Positions 17,383 to 26,813 of a DNA stretch of 64,000 bases are shown one piece after another. The DNA is taken from assembly GCF_025949695.1 (NCBI RefSeq), contig NZ_JAPDFL010000001.1, positions 767,001 through 831,000 of the forward strand. Reading direction: 5' to 3'. Position 1 is the first letter of the stretch. Every line of letters begins with the position of its first letter. The position numbers and the translations under genes are program-made. Below the pieces are notes generated by a model. That model was not told where the DNA came from, ran no database searches, and worked only from the letters and a program-made list of their open reading frames with translations. The stretch is from Pararhodobacter zhoushanensis. Its GTDB lineage: Bacteria > Pseudomonadota > Alphaproteobacteria > Rhodobacterales > Rhodobacteraceae.

Positions 17383-18340
17383 GCAGCGCACCCGCGTCAT
17401 CACACGCCGCCTGATCCTGCTGGTTGTGCTGGCCCTGCTGGCCGCAGCCGGGTTCATGTTGCTTCAGGCGCGGGGAAGCTGGGACTTCCTGCTGCCGTTT
17501 CGCGGGCGCAAACTGGCGGCGCTGGCCGTGGTTGCCGTGGCCGTGGCGCTGTCGACGGTGATTTTTCAGACCGTGACGCAGAACCGGATCCTGACACCGT
17601 CGATCATGGGGTTCGACGCTCTCTATGTTCTGATCCAGACACTGATGATCTGGGGCCTCGGTGCCGGGCGGGTGGCCGGGCTCGATGGTCGGCTGGTCTT
17701 CGCGCTGGAACTGGCGACGATGATCCTTTTTGCCCTGTTGCTGTTTCGCTGGATGTTCGGCCCGCGCAGTCAAGACCTGCATCGGCTGATGCTGGTGGGG
17801 ATCGTGCTGGGCACGCTGTTTCGTGCCATTGCGGGCTTCTTGCAACGCATCATCGACCCCGACAGCTTTACCGTGTTGCAGGATCGGCTGTTCGCCAATT
17901 TCAACACGGTGGACCCCGGCCTGCTCAGCCTCTCGGCGCTGATGGTCGCGGGGCTGGCGCTGATCGTCTGGCGGCTGGTGCCCGAGCTGGACGTGCTGGC
18001 ACTGGGGCGCGAGGCATCTATCGGTCTTGGCCTGCCGCAAGAGCGGCTGACGCGTGGACTGCTGGTTCTGGTCACGGTCCTTGTCGCGCTGTCGACGGCG
18101 CTGGTCGGGCCGATCACCTTCCTTGGCCTTCTGGTTGCCAACATCGCCTATCTGATCATGCCTACGGGGCGTCACGCCGTGGTCTTGCCCACTGCCGCGC
18201 TGGTGGCGCTGATCACGCTGATCGGCGGCCAGACGCTGCTCGAGCGCGTGCTGCAGTACGACAGCGCGCTGGCGGTGGTGGTGGAATTCGCCGGTGGCCT
18301 CGTCTTCATTCTTCTGGTCGTGAGAGGAGTCGCGAAATGA
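17372..18340 (+). CDS. Siderophore ABC transporter permease (FecCD/BtuC family, second)
   Basis: 322 residues, FecCD fold, multiple helices. FQTVTQNRILTPSIMGFDAL and GPITFLGLLVANIAYLIMP are the two most conserved blocks, the second at the ATPase-coupling region. It forms a heterodimeric channel with the preceding permease, as in YclNO/FatCD. The stop overlaps the ATPase start by four bases (ATGA). Confidence 0.9.
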   Translation: MTPEQRTRVITRRLILLVVLALLAAAGFMLLQARGSWDFLLPFRGRKLAALAVVAVAVALSTVIFQTVTQNRILTPSIMGFDALYVLIQTLMIWGLGAGRVAGLDGRLVFALELATMILFALLLFRWMFGPRSQDLHRLMLVGIVLGTLFRAIAGFLQRIIDPDSFTVLQDRLFANFNTVDPGLLSLSALMVAGLALIVWRLVPELDVLALGREASIGLGLPQERLTRGLLVLVTVLVALSTALVGPITFLGLLVANIAYLIMPTGRHAVVLPTAALVALITLIGGQTLLERVLQYDSALAVVVEFAGGLVFILLVVRGVAK

Positions 18341-19089
18341 TCGCGATCGAGAAAATCGAGCGGCGCTATGACGGCGTGCCGGTGCTGGCAGGCATTGATC
18401 TGCAGGTGCCGCAGGGCGGGCTCACCGCCCTCATCGGGCCGAACGGCGCGGGGAAATCGACGCTGCTGTCGGTGATGGGGCGGTTGCAGAAAGCGGATGC
18501 AGGCCGCGTCACGCTGGATGGCATGGACCTTGCAACGGCACCGGGGCGCGAGGTTGCCAAGCGGCTGGCGCTGTTGCGGCAAGACAACCACACCGCCGCC
18601 CGGTTGACGGTGCGCGATCTTGTGGCCTTCGGGCGCTATCCGCATTGTCGCGGAAATCCAGGCCCCGAGGATCACCGCCAGATTGCCCTCGCGCTCAGCA
18701 CGCTGGGGCTGGAGCCGCTGGCCGACCGCTTTCTGGACCAGCTTTCCGGCGGGCAGCGGCAGCGGGCGCATATCGCCATGGTGCTGGCGCAGGACACCGA
18801 CTGCATCCTGCTGGACGAGCCGCTCAACAATCTCGACATCAGCCATGCCGTGCGGATCATCACATTGGTACGCGAGGCGGCGCGCAGCCTTGGGAAGACG
18901 GTTGTCGTGGTGCTGCACGACATCAACATGGCGGCGGCGCATTGCGACCGGATCGTGGTGATGAAGGCCGGCCGCGTCCTGCGCCACGGCCCGCCTGAGG
19001 CAGTGATGGAGGACAGCTTTCTGTCCGAGGTCTACGAGACGCCGATCCGCGTTCACCAGCTGGATGGACGGCTGCTCGCGCTCTACTGA
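18337..19089 (+). CDS. Siderophore ABC transporter ATP-binding protein
   Basis: 250-residue ATPase of the FepC/FecE/YclP group. It has Walker A GPNGAGKST, signature LSGGQRQRAHIAMVLAQ, Walker B CILLDEPLNNLD and switch histidine VVVLHDINMA. Last gene of the receptor-binding protein-permeases-ATPase unit; it starts inside the permease stop codon. Confidence 0.93.
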   Translation: MIAIEKIERRYDGVPVLAGIDLQVPQGGLTALIGPNGAGKSTLLSVMGRLQKADAGRVTLDGMDLATAPGREVAKRLALLRQDNHTAARLTVRDLVAFGRYPHCRGNPGPEDHRQIALALSTLGLEPLADRFLDQLSGGQRQRAHIAMVLAQDTDCILLDEPLNNLDISHAVRIITLVREAARSLGKTVVVVLHDINMAAAHCDRIVVMKAGRVLRHGPPEAVMEDSFLSEVYETPIRVHQLDGRLLALY

Positions 19090-19430
19090 CCTGCGGTTGT
19101 GGTCTTCCGGTTGCGTTGGGCGTGCAGCACCGGACGTCAGCAAGCGTCGCCTGAGTGCGCCCTGCAAGCGACCGCTTTTCGCGCAGTGACGCCCCGCCTC
19201 TATCGTTGGCATGCGGGATGTTTTGCGCGTGGCGTTTCCACGATCTGTCGTCCTGAAGACCCGGTTTCGAAACACGCCGCGCGGTTTCGCCGGGCAGGCA
19301 AGGCGTGTGGGATCCGGGCGGAAAACCAATGCGCGCAGAGGCGGTGCCATTGCTTCCGCGTAGGGCAATCGCACCGGATAAATACCCACGCCCATCGGGC
19401 AAGAGGCTAATGCTATCAAAGAGATGGAAA
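19090..19430. other. Intergenic region without recognisable gene
   Basis: 341 bases between the siderophore ATPase gene and the 3' end of tRNA-Phe. Short frames exist but none resembles a protein I know. I see no strong hairpin, repeat or integrase remnant. Confidence 0.5.
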
Positions 19431-19505
19431 TGGTGCCCAGGGGCGGATTTGAACCACCGACACGAGGATTTTCAATCCACTGCTCTACCCCTGAGCTACC
19501 CGGGC
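19431..19505 (-). tRNA. tRNA-Phe (anticodon GAA), CCA encoded
   Basis: Cloverleaf on the minus strand: acceptor GCCCGGG pairs with CCTGGGC plus A-CCA; D arm GCTC-AGGGGTA-GAGC; anticodon loop TTGAAAA with anticodon GAA; T arm GGTGG-TTCAAAT-CCGCC. The anticodon stem GTGGA/TCCTC has a T-T opposition at 28-42, where related tRNA-Phe genes that I remember have C-G. Confidence 0.95.
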
Positions 19506-19638
19506 ACGGGTGAAGGCATCTGCCTTCTGGGTGGCCGTTAATTAGGCGAGGGCGCGGGCGGTGTCCAGAGGGAATTTTGCACTTCCTGCGCCTTTGCCAA
19601 GATGTGATAGTAAACCTGTTCACGACCTAGGAGAGCCC

Positions 19639-20556
19639 ATGCGCCCGATCCGCGGCATCCTGTATAAATTGATCGCGGTCACGATGTTCATCGCGATGTC
19701 GAGCATGGTCAAGTCGCTGTCCGATGACATTCCTCCGGGCGAAACGGTCTTTTTCCGCTCGGCTTTTGCGTTGCCGGTGATTCTGGGATGGCTGGCTTAC
19801 CGGAGAGAATTGCGCACCGGACTCAAGGCCTCGCGCCCGCTGGGGCATTTCTGGCGCGGGCTGGTGGGCACCTGCGCGATGGGCATGGGATTTGCCGCGC
19901 TGGCCTTTCTGCCGCTGCCCGAGGTGACGGCCATCGGCTATGCCGCCCCGCTGCTGGTGGTGATCTTTGCGTCCATGTTTCTGGGCGAAGAGGTCCGCGT
20001 GTTCCGGCTGACCGCCGTTTTCGCCGGGCTTGCCGGGGTGATGATCGTGCTCTCGCCGCGCTTGTCTGTCGGCACGGATCTGAGCGACGGGCAGGCGCTG
20101 GGCGCGATGCTGGCGCTGACCGGGGCGGTCTGCGCGGCGCTGGCGCAGGTGACGGTGCGCAAGCTGGTGGCGACCGAGCAGACCTCGGCCATCGTCTTCT
20201 GGTTCTCGGTCACCTCGGCTGGGCTGTCGTTGCTGACCATCCCCTATGGCTGGGTGCTGCCCTCACCGGGTGAGGCGGGGCTCTTGGTGCTGATCGGGCT
20301 GGTCGGCGGGGTCGGGCAGATCTTCCTCACCTCCAGCTACCGCGAGGCCGATGCGTCGCTGATCGCGCCTTTCGACTATGCCTCGATGCTGATGGCGCTG
20401 GCGATCGGGTACTGGGTCTTCGGCGAGGTGCCGACGAAGACGATGCTGATCGGCGCGACCATCGTGGTGTCGGCGGGGATCCTGATCATCTGGCGCGAGC
20501 GTCAACTGGGGCTGGAACGTTCCCGCCAAAGGAAGGCGATGTCGCCGCAGGGGTGA
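19639..20556 (+). CDS. DMT-superfamily (EamA) transporter
   Basis: 305 residues with about ten transmembrane helices arranged as two EamA repeats. The first begins around MFIAMSSMVKSLSDDIPPGE, the second around LGAMLALTGAVCAALAQVTVRK. FRSAFALPVI and the acidic loop FLGEEVR are typical of RhaT/YdcZ-like exporters in this class. The start at 19639 has GGAGAG five bases upstream; the longer frame from 19561 lacks a ribosome site. Substrate unknown. The gene reads away from the divergent tRNA. Confidence 0.85.
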   Translation: MRPIRGILYKLIAVTMFIAMSSMVKSLSDDIPPGETVFFRSAFALPVILGWLAYRRELRTGLKASRPLGHFWRGLVGTCAMGMGFAALAFLPLPEVTAIGYAAPLLVVIFASMFLGEEVRVFRLTAVFAGLAGVMIVLSPRLSVGTDLSDGQALGAMLALTGAVCAALAQVTVRKLVATEQTSAIVFWFSVTSAGLSLLTIPYGWVLPSPGEAGLLVLIGLVGGVGQIFLTSSYREADASLIAPFDYASMLMALAIGYWVFGEVPTKTMLIGATIVVSAGILIIWRERQLGLERSRQRKAMSPQG

Positions 20557-20659
20557 TGTCCCACGATGGGACAACTTCCGCTGCGTCTGTTTTCAAAGGC
20601 TTGCGGGCCCGTATTCGCGAAGTCTTAACGATTTTCCCGCTTTCACGCCACCCCCGCTT

Positions 20660-21025
20660 TCACGCCAGCGTCGTGCAGAACACCAGCCGGTTGCCGAACG
20701 GGTCGCTGATCGCCATGTCGCGGCTGCCCCAAGGCTGTTCGGTGACACCGGGTCGCGCGTTGCGGTAGCCCTTGGCGTTCAGCACGCGGCAATAGGCGTC
20801 AACGTCGTCCACCTCGATCCGAAGGGCGGCGCCGGGGCTGGCATCGCCGTAATGCTCGGACAGGTGCACCACGCAGTCGCCCATGCGCAGGCCCAGATAG
20901 AGCGGCGCATCGGCGTCGAACCGGTGCTCGAAGACGACCTCGAACCCCAGAAAACCAAGGTAGAACTCCCGCGCTCTGGTTTCGTCAAAGCTGCGCAGGA
21001 TGGGGATGGGGGCGTGGGTTTTCAT
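20660..21025 (-). CDS. VOC-family (glyoxalase/bleomycin-resistance-like) protein
   Basis: 121 residues, one vicinal-oxygen-chelate domain with two beta-alpha-beta-beta-beta modules. The opening IPILRSFDETRAREFYLGFLGF is typical, VVHLSEHYGD is in the middle, and AISDPFGNRLVFC closes the fold. This form resembles bleomycin-resistance-type members that bind small molecules rather than classical glyoxalase I. The start at 21025 fits the domain; the longer frame overlaps the HerA-like gene's end. Ligand unknown. Confidence 0.83.
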   Translation of the reverse strand: MKTHAPIPILRSFDETRAREFYLGFLGFEVVFEHRFDADAPLYLGLRMGDCVVHLSEHYGDASPGAALRIEVDDVDAYCRVLNAKGYRNARPGVTEQPWGSRDMAISDPFGNRLVFCTTLA

Positions 21026-21068
21026 CGGGGGTCTCGCGTATTTGCGACAAGGTGAGGGGGCAGGGGCG

Positions 21069-22655
21069 TTACCGCCCCCGGAACAATCCGCCCAGAACAC
21101 CGCGCACGATGGCAGTGCCGGCGCGGGTGCCGATAGACCGGGCCATGGATTTGGTGAAGGCCTCGACCACCGAATCGCTGCGCGAGGACCGGCTGGTGCT
21201 GCGCCCGGTCGAGCGGGACGGGCTGCGCGGCGTGTCGTCCCCCTCGTCGCGGCGGTTGCGAATGCTGCCCGGCGGCTGGTAGCGCCGGGCGCGGGAATAG
21301 CGCTCCTCGGTTTCCTCGTCGTCTTTGCCGCGCGCCTCGAACCCTTCGGCCTGCCGCGCAGCGGCCTCGGCCCGGCGCGCGAGCATTTCCTGCGCCGAAT
21401 CGCGGTCGATCATCGTGTCGTATTTCCGCCCCATCGGTGAGGCGGCGATGATCTGACGGCGCACGGCGTCATCACAGGGCCCCATCGCCGAGGCGGGCGG
21501 GCGGATCAGCGTGCGCTCGACCATGCCGGGGATGCCTTTGGCCTCAAGGAACGAGGTCACGGCTTCGCCCACGCCGACCTCACGGATCGCCACCTCGGTG
21601 TCAAAGCGCGGGTTGGTACGGTAGGTCTGCGCGGCGCGGCGCAGCGCCTGCTGGTCGCGCGCGGTAAAGGCGCGCAGGGCGTGTTGCACGCGGTTGCCCA
21701 GCTGCGACAGGATCGTTTCGGGCACGTCATCGGGGTTCTGGGTGATGAAATACACGCCCACCCCCTTCGAGCGGATCAGCCGCGCCACCTGCTCGACCTT
21801 TTCGATCAGCGCGCGGGGGGCGCCAGAGAACAGCAAATGCGCCTCGTCGAAAAAGAACACCAGCTTGGGCTGGTCGGAATCGCCCACCTCGGGCAGTTCC
21901 TCGAACAGCTCGGACAACAGCCAGAGCATGAAGGTCGCATAGAGCCGCGGCGTGGTCATCAGGCGCTCGGCGTGCAGGATGTTGACCTGGCCTTGCCCCT
22001 GCGCGGTGACCTGCATCAGGTCGTGGATGTCCAGCGCCGGTTCGCCAAAGAAGCTGGCCGCGCCCTGATTTTCCAACACCAGCAAGCGGCGCTGGATCGC
22101 GCCGATGCTGGCGGTGGTGACATTGCCGTATTTCGCCGAAACATCCTGCCGGTTGTCGCCCAGAAACTGCAGCATCGCGCGCAGGTCGGGCAGGTCCAGC
22201 AGCGGCCAGCCCTCTTCATCGGCCATGCGGAAGGCGACGTTGATCACCCCTTCCTGCGCCTCGGTCAGCTCCAGAATGCGGCTCAGCAGCAAGGGCCCCA
22301 TATCGGCCATGGTGGTGCGCACCGGGTGGCCGTTCTGGCCGAACAGATCCCAGAAGGTCACCGGCATCGCGCCGTAGTTCAGCGTACCAAGCCCGATGGT
22401 ATCGGCGCGGCGCTGGAAGGCGTCGCGCGGCGTTCCGGCCACGGCCATGCCGCCGACGTCGCCCTTGATGTCGGTCAGAAACACCGGCACCCCGGCGCGG
22501 CTGAATTCCTCGGCCATGATCTGCATGGTGATCGTCTTGCCGGTGCCGGTGGCGCCCGCGATCAGCCCGTGACGGTTGCCGTATTTCAGCAACAGTGCCT
22601 CGGGCGTTGCATAGGCTTCGCCGCCCCCGCCGATGACGATGCTCTCCTGAGCCAT
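21069..22655 (-). CDS. HerA-like ATPase / DUF853 (YjgR-like) protein
   Basis: 528 residues. Walker A GATGTGKT sits near residue 35 after the IVIGGGGEAYATPEALLLKYGN entry, and Walker B LVFFFDEAHLLF near residue 240. The arginine/Q block VYFITQNPDDVPETILSQLGNRVQHALRAF is characteristic of DUF853/YjgR hexameric ATPases related to HerA/FtsK. The last 90 residues are charged and low-complexity (many R, S and E), then a glycine/arginine tail. The YjgR role is not settled. The start at 22655 removes an upstream extension lacking homology. Confidence 0.87.
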   Translation of the reverse strand: MAQESIVIGGGGEAYATPEALLLKYGNRHGLIAGATGTGKTITMQIMAEEFSRAGVPVFLTDIKGDVGGMAVAGTPRDAFQRRADTIGLGTLNYGAMPVTFWDLFGQNGHPVRTTMADMGPLLLSRILELTEAQEGVINVAFRMADEEGWPLLDLPDLRAMLQFLGDNRQDVSAKYGNVTTASIGAIQRRLLVLENQGAASFFGEPALDIHDLMQVTAQGQGQVNILHAERLMTTPRLYATFMLWLLSELFEELPEVGDSDQPKLVFFFDEAHLLFSGAPRALIEKVEQVARLIRSKGVGVYFITQNPDDVPETILSQLGNRVQHALRAFTARDQQALRRAAQTYRTNPRFDTEVAIREVGVGEAVTSFLEAKGIPGMVERTLIRPPASAMGPCDDAVRRQIIAASPMGRKYDTMIDRDSAQEMLARRAEAAARQAEGFEARGKDDEETEERYSRARRYQPPGSIRNRRDEGDDTPRSPSRSTGRSTSRSSRSDSVVEAFTKSMARSIGTRAGTAIVRGVLGGLFRGR

Positions 22656-22684
22656 GCTCACCCTCCCTGCAGGGCGACTCCGCG

Positions 22685-22709
22685 CCCTTTCATCTTGCCA
22701 AAAATACGC
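22685..22709 (-). repeat. Rhodobacterales 3'-end motif, copy 1 (after serB)
   Basis: Minus-strand core GCGTATTTTTGGC followed by AAGATGAAAGGG. It follows the serB hairpin at 22719-22739 and a CCCCC run. It points away from the serB 3' end and toward the HerA-like gene start. Confidence 0.6.
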
Positions 22710-22718
22710 TGCGGGGGT

Positions 22719-22739
22719 GTGGGGGTGCAAAACCCCCAC
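22719..22739 (-). terminator. Hairpin downstream of serB
   Basis: GTGGGGG and CCCCCAC arms (7 bp) enclose TTTTGCA on the minus strand, 26 bases after the serB stop. No T-run follows directly, so termination is plausible but not canonical. Confidence 0.5.
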
Positions 22740-22764
22740 GTCCGACGCCTCGATCGGCGCTGGC

Positions 22765-23643
22765 TCAGACTGCCGCGAAATCGCTCACAGCGTAACCCTG
22801 AAGATACAGCAGCGCGGTGAGATCGCCGTGATTCACCCGCAACTCGCATTGCGCCGCGACCGAGGGCTTGGCGTGCAGCGCAACGCCCGCGCCCGCCAGA
22901 TGCAGCATGCCCAGATCATTGGCCCCGTCGCCCACCGCGATGACATCCGCGGGGGTGAGGCCCAGCCGGTCGGTGATCTCGATCAGCGCGTCGACCTTGG
23001 CCTGTTTGCCAAGGATCGGCATCGCGACCGTGCCGGTCAGTTTGCCATCGGCTTCCAGCAGCGTGTTGGCGCGGTTTTCGTCAAAGCCGAGGGCGGCCGC
23101 GACTTTCTGCGTGAAGGCGGTGAACCCGCCCGACACCAGCGCGGCGTGGCCGCCATGCGCTTTCATCGTGGCGATCAGCACCTTGCCGCCGGGCATGTAG
23201 GTGATGCGTTCGGCCAGCACCTGTTCGATGACGGTGACGGGCAGGTCTTTCAGCAGCCCGACCCGCTCGTTCAGCGCCGCCTCGAAATCCAGCTCGCCGT
23301 TCATCGCCCGCGCGGTGATGCCCGCGACATGCGCGCCGACACCGGCCATGTCGGCCAGCTCGTCGATGCATTCCTGCTCGATCATGGTTGAGTCCATATC
23401 GGCCAGCAGCATCGCCTTGCGGCGATTGGCGCTGTCTTGCACGCACAGGTCCACGCCCATGGATTGCAGCTGGTCCCAGGCTTCCCACCGGCTGGCGGGC
23501 AGGGTGGCGACCTCGAACTCGGCGGCGATACCGGGGTTCAGCCAGCGCAGCGTGCCGCCGCCCCAGGCATTGCGCAGCGAATCGGCCAGCGCGGGTTCAA
23601 GGGTCGGAGCGGTGGGTGAGGTCAGCAGCGTGGCGGTGAACAT
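22765..23643 (-). CDS. serB: Phosphoserine phosphatase
   Basis: 292-residue HAD-superfamily phosphatase that hydrolyses O-phospho-L-serine in the last step of serine synthesis. HAD motif I is MLLADMDSTMIEQE (nucleophile and acid Asp), the cap region holds DELADMAGVG, motif II is ALVSGGFTAFT, and motif IV is VIAVGDGANDLGML. The N-terminal 75 residues are the usual SerB leader domain. The start at 23643 (MFTATLLTSP) matches SerB length; the longer frame crosses the promoter region. It diverges from serC, so the three serine genes share one locus. Confidence 0.95.
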   Translation of the reverse strand: MFTATLLTSPTAPTLEPALADSLRNAWGGGTLRWLNPGIAAEFEVATLPASRWEAWDQLQSMGVDLCVQDSANRRKAMLLADMDSTMIEQECIDELADMAGVGAHVAGITARAMNGELDFEAALNERVGLLKDLPVTVIEQVLAERITYMPGGKVLIATMKAHGGHAALVSGGFTAFTQKVAAALGFDENRANTLLEADGKLTGTVAMPILGKQAKVDALIEITDRLGLTPADVIAVGDGANDLGMLHLAGAGVALHAKPSVAAQCELRVNHGDLTALLYLQGYAVSDFAAV

Positions 23644-23799
23644 GGCGGCGTGGGGCCCTTTTCGTGCAAGCAAAACACGGGGGCGGTTAAACACGAATGC
23701 GGCGTTGATGCCAGTGTCTGTGCGGTTTCCCGCGCGCGATGCGCAGGTTTCCGATCGGGAACAGCGGGGGTGAGGAATCGTCAGGGGCGGGCGCGCGGC

Positions 23800-23890
23800 C
23801 GCGATTTTCCCGCTTGTGGAACCGGGGGTGTCGCGGCTATGCCCTGCAGCGGGACACCTCTCCCCAACGAGAGGCATCTATCTGGAAGGG
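23800..23890 (+). ncRNA. Candidate serC leader RNA
   Basis: The serC 5' region contains the stem-loop CCTCTC-CCCAAC-GAGAGG at 23857-23874, 21 bases before the serC ATG, preceded by further GC-rich pairing. An alphaproteobacterial serC RNA motif is known just upstream of serC; position and hairpin fit it. I could not run a covariance search, and the outer limits are approximate. Confidence 0.45.
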
Positions 23891-23894
23891 TACT

Positions 23895-25046
<1,152 letters not shown>

Positions 25047-25053
25047 CATCACA

Positions 25054-25117
25054 AGGGTGGGGTTCAACCCCACCCTACAGAGCCCCGCCCGTAAGGTGGG
25101 GTTCAACCCCACCTTAC
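25054..25117. repeat. Inverted pair of REP-like palindromes between serC and serA
   Basis: Two near-identical hairpins built on GGTGGGGTTCAACCCCACC lie at 25054-25078 (GTAG head on the minus strand) and 25091-25117 (GTAA head on the plus strand), 12 bases apart. Head-on arrangement resembles REP doublets. They sit in the serC-serA message and could attenuate or stabilise it. Confidence 0.7.
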
Positions 25118-25139
25118 CCCAGATTTCAGGAGCCCCCTC

Positions 25140-26735
25140 ATGGCCCCCCGCGTTCTCGTTTCCGACGCCCTGTCCGAATCCGCCGTCCAGATCTTCCGCG
25201 ATCGCGGCATCGATGTCGATTTCCAGCCCAAACTGGGCAAGGACAAAGACAAGCTGGCCGAAATCATCGGTCAGTATGACGGTCTTGCCATCCGCTCGGC
25301 GACCAAGGTCACCGAAAAGATCATCGCCGCTGCGACCAATCTGAAAGTCATCGCCCGCGCCGGGATCGGCGTCGACAACGTGGATATTCCCGCCGCGTCG
25401 AAAAAGGGCATCATCGTGATGAACACGCCCTTCGGCAACTCGATCACCACCGCCGAGCACGCAATCGCGATGATGTTCGCCGTGGCGCGTCAGATCCCCG
25501 AAGCCAATGCATCGACCCATGCCGGCAAGTGGGAAAAGGCCAAGTTCATGGGGGTCGAGCTGTTCAACAAGACGCTGGGCGTGATCGGTGCGGGCAACAT
25601 CGGCGGCATCGTCTGCGACCGCGCCGTTGGCCTGAAAATGAAGGTCATCGCCTATGACCCCTTCCTGTCGGAAGAGCGTGCCAAGCAACTGGGCGTGACC
25701 AAGGTCGAGCTGGACGAACTGCTGGCGCGGGCTGATTTCATCACCCTTCACGTGCCGATGACCGACAAGACCCGCAACATCCTGTCGCGTGAGAACCTTG
25801 CCAAGACCAAGAAAGGCGTGCGCATCGTCAACTGCGCCCGTGGTGGTCTGATCGACGAGGACGCGCTGGCCGAGATGCTGACCGCAGGCCATATCGCGGG
25901 CGCTGCGCTGGACGTCTTCGCCGTCGAGCCCGCCACCGAGAGCCCGCTGTTCAACCTGCCCAATGTGGTCTGCACCCCGCACCTGGGTGCCTCGACCACC
26001 GAAGCGCAGGAAAACGTCGCGCTGCAGGTTGCCGAACAGATGTCGGATTACCTGCTGACCGGCGCCGTGCAGAACGCGCTGAACATGCCCTCGGTCACCG
26101 CCGAGGAAGCCGCCGTCATGGGCCCGTGGATCGCGCTGGCCAAGCATCTGGGCACTTTCGCCGGGCAGCTGACCGAAGAGCCGATCCGCGCGATCAACGT
26201 GCTTTATGACGGCACCGCCGCCGAGATGAACCTCAAGGCGCTGGATTGTGCGGTGATCTCGGGCGTGATGAAATTCTCGAACCCCGATGTGAACATGGTC
26301 TCGGCCCCGATCGTCGCGCGCGAGCGTGGCATCCAGATCTCGACCACGCATCAGGAGAAGTCGGGCAGCTTCGCGGGCTACATCAAGATCACCATTGTCA
26401 CTGACAAGCGCGAACGCTCGCTGGCGGGCACGGTGTTCTCGGATGGCAAGCCGCGCTTCATCCAGATCAAGGGCATCAACATCGACGCCGAGATCGGCGA
26501 GCACATGCTCTACACCACGAACGAGGACGTGCCGGGCATCATCGGTCTGCTGGGCATGACCATGGGCAAGAACGGCGTCAACATCGCCAACTTCACGCTG
26601 GGTCGGTCGGGTTCGGGCGAGGAAGCGATTGCGCTGTTGTATCTGGATGAGGCGATTGATCCCAAGGTGGTCGATACGCTGAACCAGACCGGCATGTTCC
26701 GTCAGGTGCGCCCGCTGAAGTTTGAGATCGCCTGA
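25140..26735 (+). CDS. serA: D-3-phosphoglycerate dehydrogenase
   Basis: 531 residues, long (type 1) form. It catalyses NAD-dependent oxidation of 3-phosphoglycerate, the first committed serine step. The NAD fold is LGVIGAGNIGGIVCDRAVG; the catalytic regions are VNCARGGLIDEDAL (Arg) and VVCTPHLGASTTEAQ (His). After about residue 320 come the allosteric substrate-binding and C-terminal ACT domains (VPGIIGLLGMTMGKNGVNIA), suggesting serine feedback. It begins 93 bases after serC and is followed by a strong terminator. Confidence 0.96.
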   Translation: MAPRVLVSDALSESAVQIFRDRGIDVDFQPKLGKDKDKLAEIIGQYDGLAIRSATKVTEKIIAAATNLKVIARAGIGVDNVDIPAASKKGIIVMNTPFGNSITTAEHAIAMMFAVARQIPEANASTHAGKWEKAKFMGVELFNKTLGVIGAGNIGGIVCDRAVGLKMKVIAYDPFLSEERAKQLGVTKVELDELLARADFITLHVPMTDKTRNILSRENLAKTKKGVRIVNCARGGLIDEDALAEMLTAGHIAGAALDVFAVEPATESPLFNLPNVVCTPHLGASTTEAQENVALQVAEQMSDYLLTGAVQNALNMPSVTAEEAAVMGPWIALAKHLGTFAGQLTEEPIRAINVLYDGTAAEMNLKALDCAVISGVMKFSNPDVNMVSAPIVARERGIQISTTHQEKSGSFAGYIKITIVTDKRERSLAGTVFSDGKPRFIQIKGINIDAEIGEHMLYTTNEDVPGIIGLLGMTMGKNGVNIANFTLGRSGSGEEAIALLYLDEAIDPKVVDTLNQTGMFRQVRPLKFEIA

Positions 26736-26758
26736 GGCGGATCAGCCGCATGAATGTG

Positions 26759-26789
26759 AGAGGGGGCCGCGTTTGGCCCCCTCTTTTTT
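26759..26789 (+). terminator. Intrinsic terminator of serC-serA
   Basis: GAGGGGGCC/GGCCCCCTC arms with a short loop and a following CTTTTTT run: a canonical Rho-independent terminator, 23 bases after the serA stop. Confidence 0.85.
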
Positions 26790-26813
26790 GCGTATTTTGG
26801 GCAAGATGAAGGG
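26790..26813 (+). repeat. Rhodobacterales 3'-end motif, copy 2 (after serA)
   Basis: Core GCGTATTTTGGGC followed by AAGATGAAGGG, directly abutting the T-run of the serA terminator and ending at the stop codon of the convergent gene. Confidence 0.6.

Noticed and set aside
19099..19410. 103-residue open frame before tRNA-Phe
   Set aside because: No homology, no ribosome site, composition like intergenic DNA.
19431..19505. tRNA-Phe as an integration site for a mobile island
   Set aside because: No integrase and no repeated tRNA 3' end were seen on either side.
21036..21060. Sequence resembling the 3'-end motif (GCGTATTTGCGACAAGG)
   Set aside because: It is weaker and points the opposite way relative to the neighbouring gene end (HerA-like), so it was not counted as an eighth copy.
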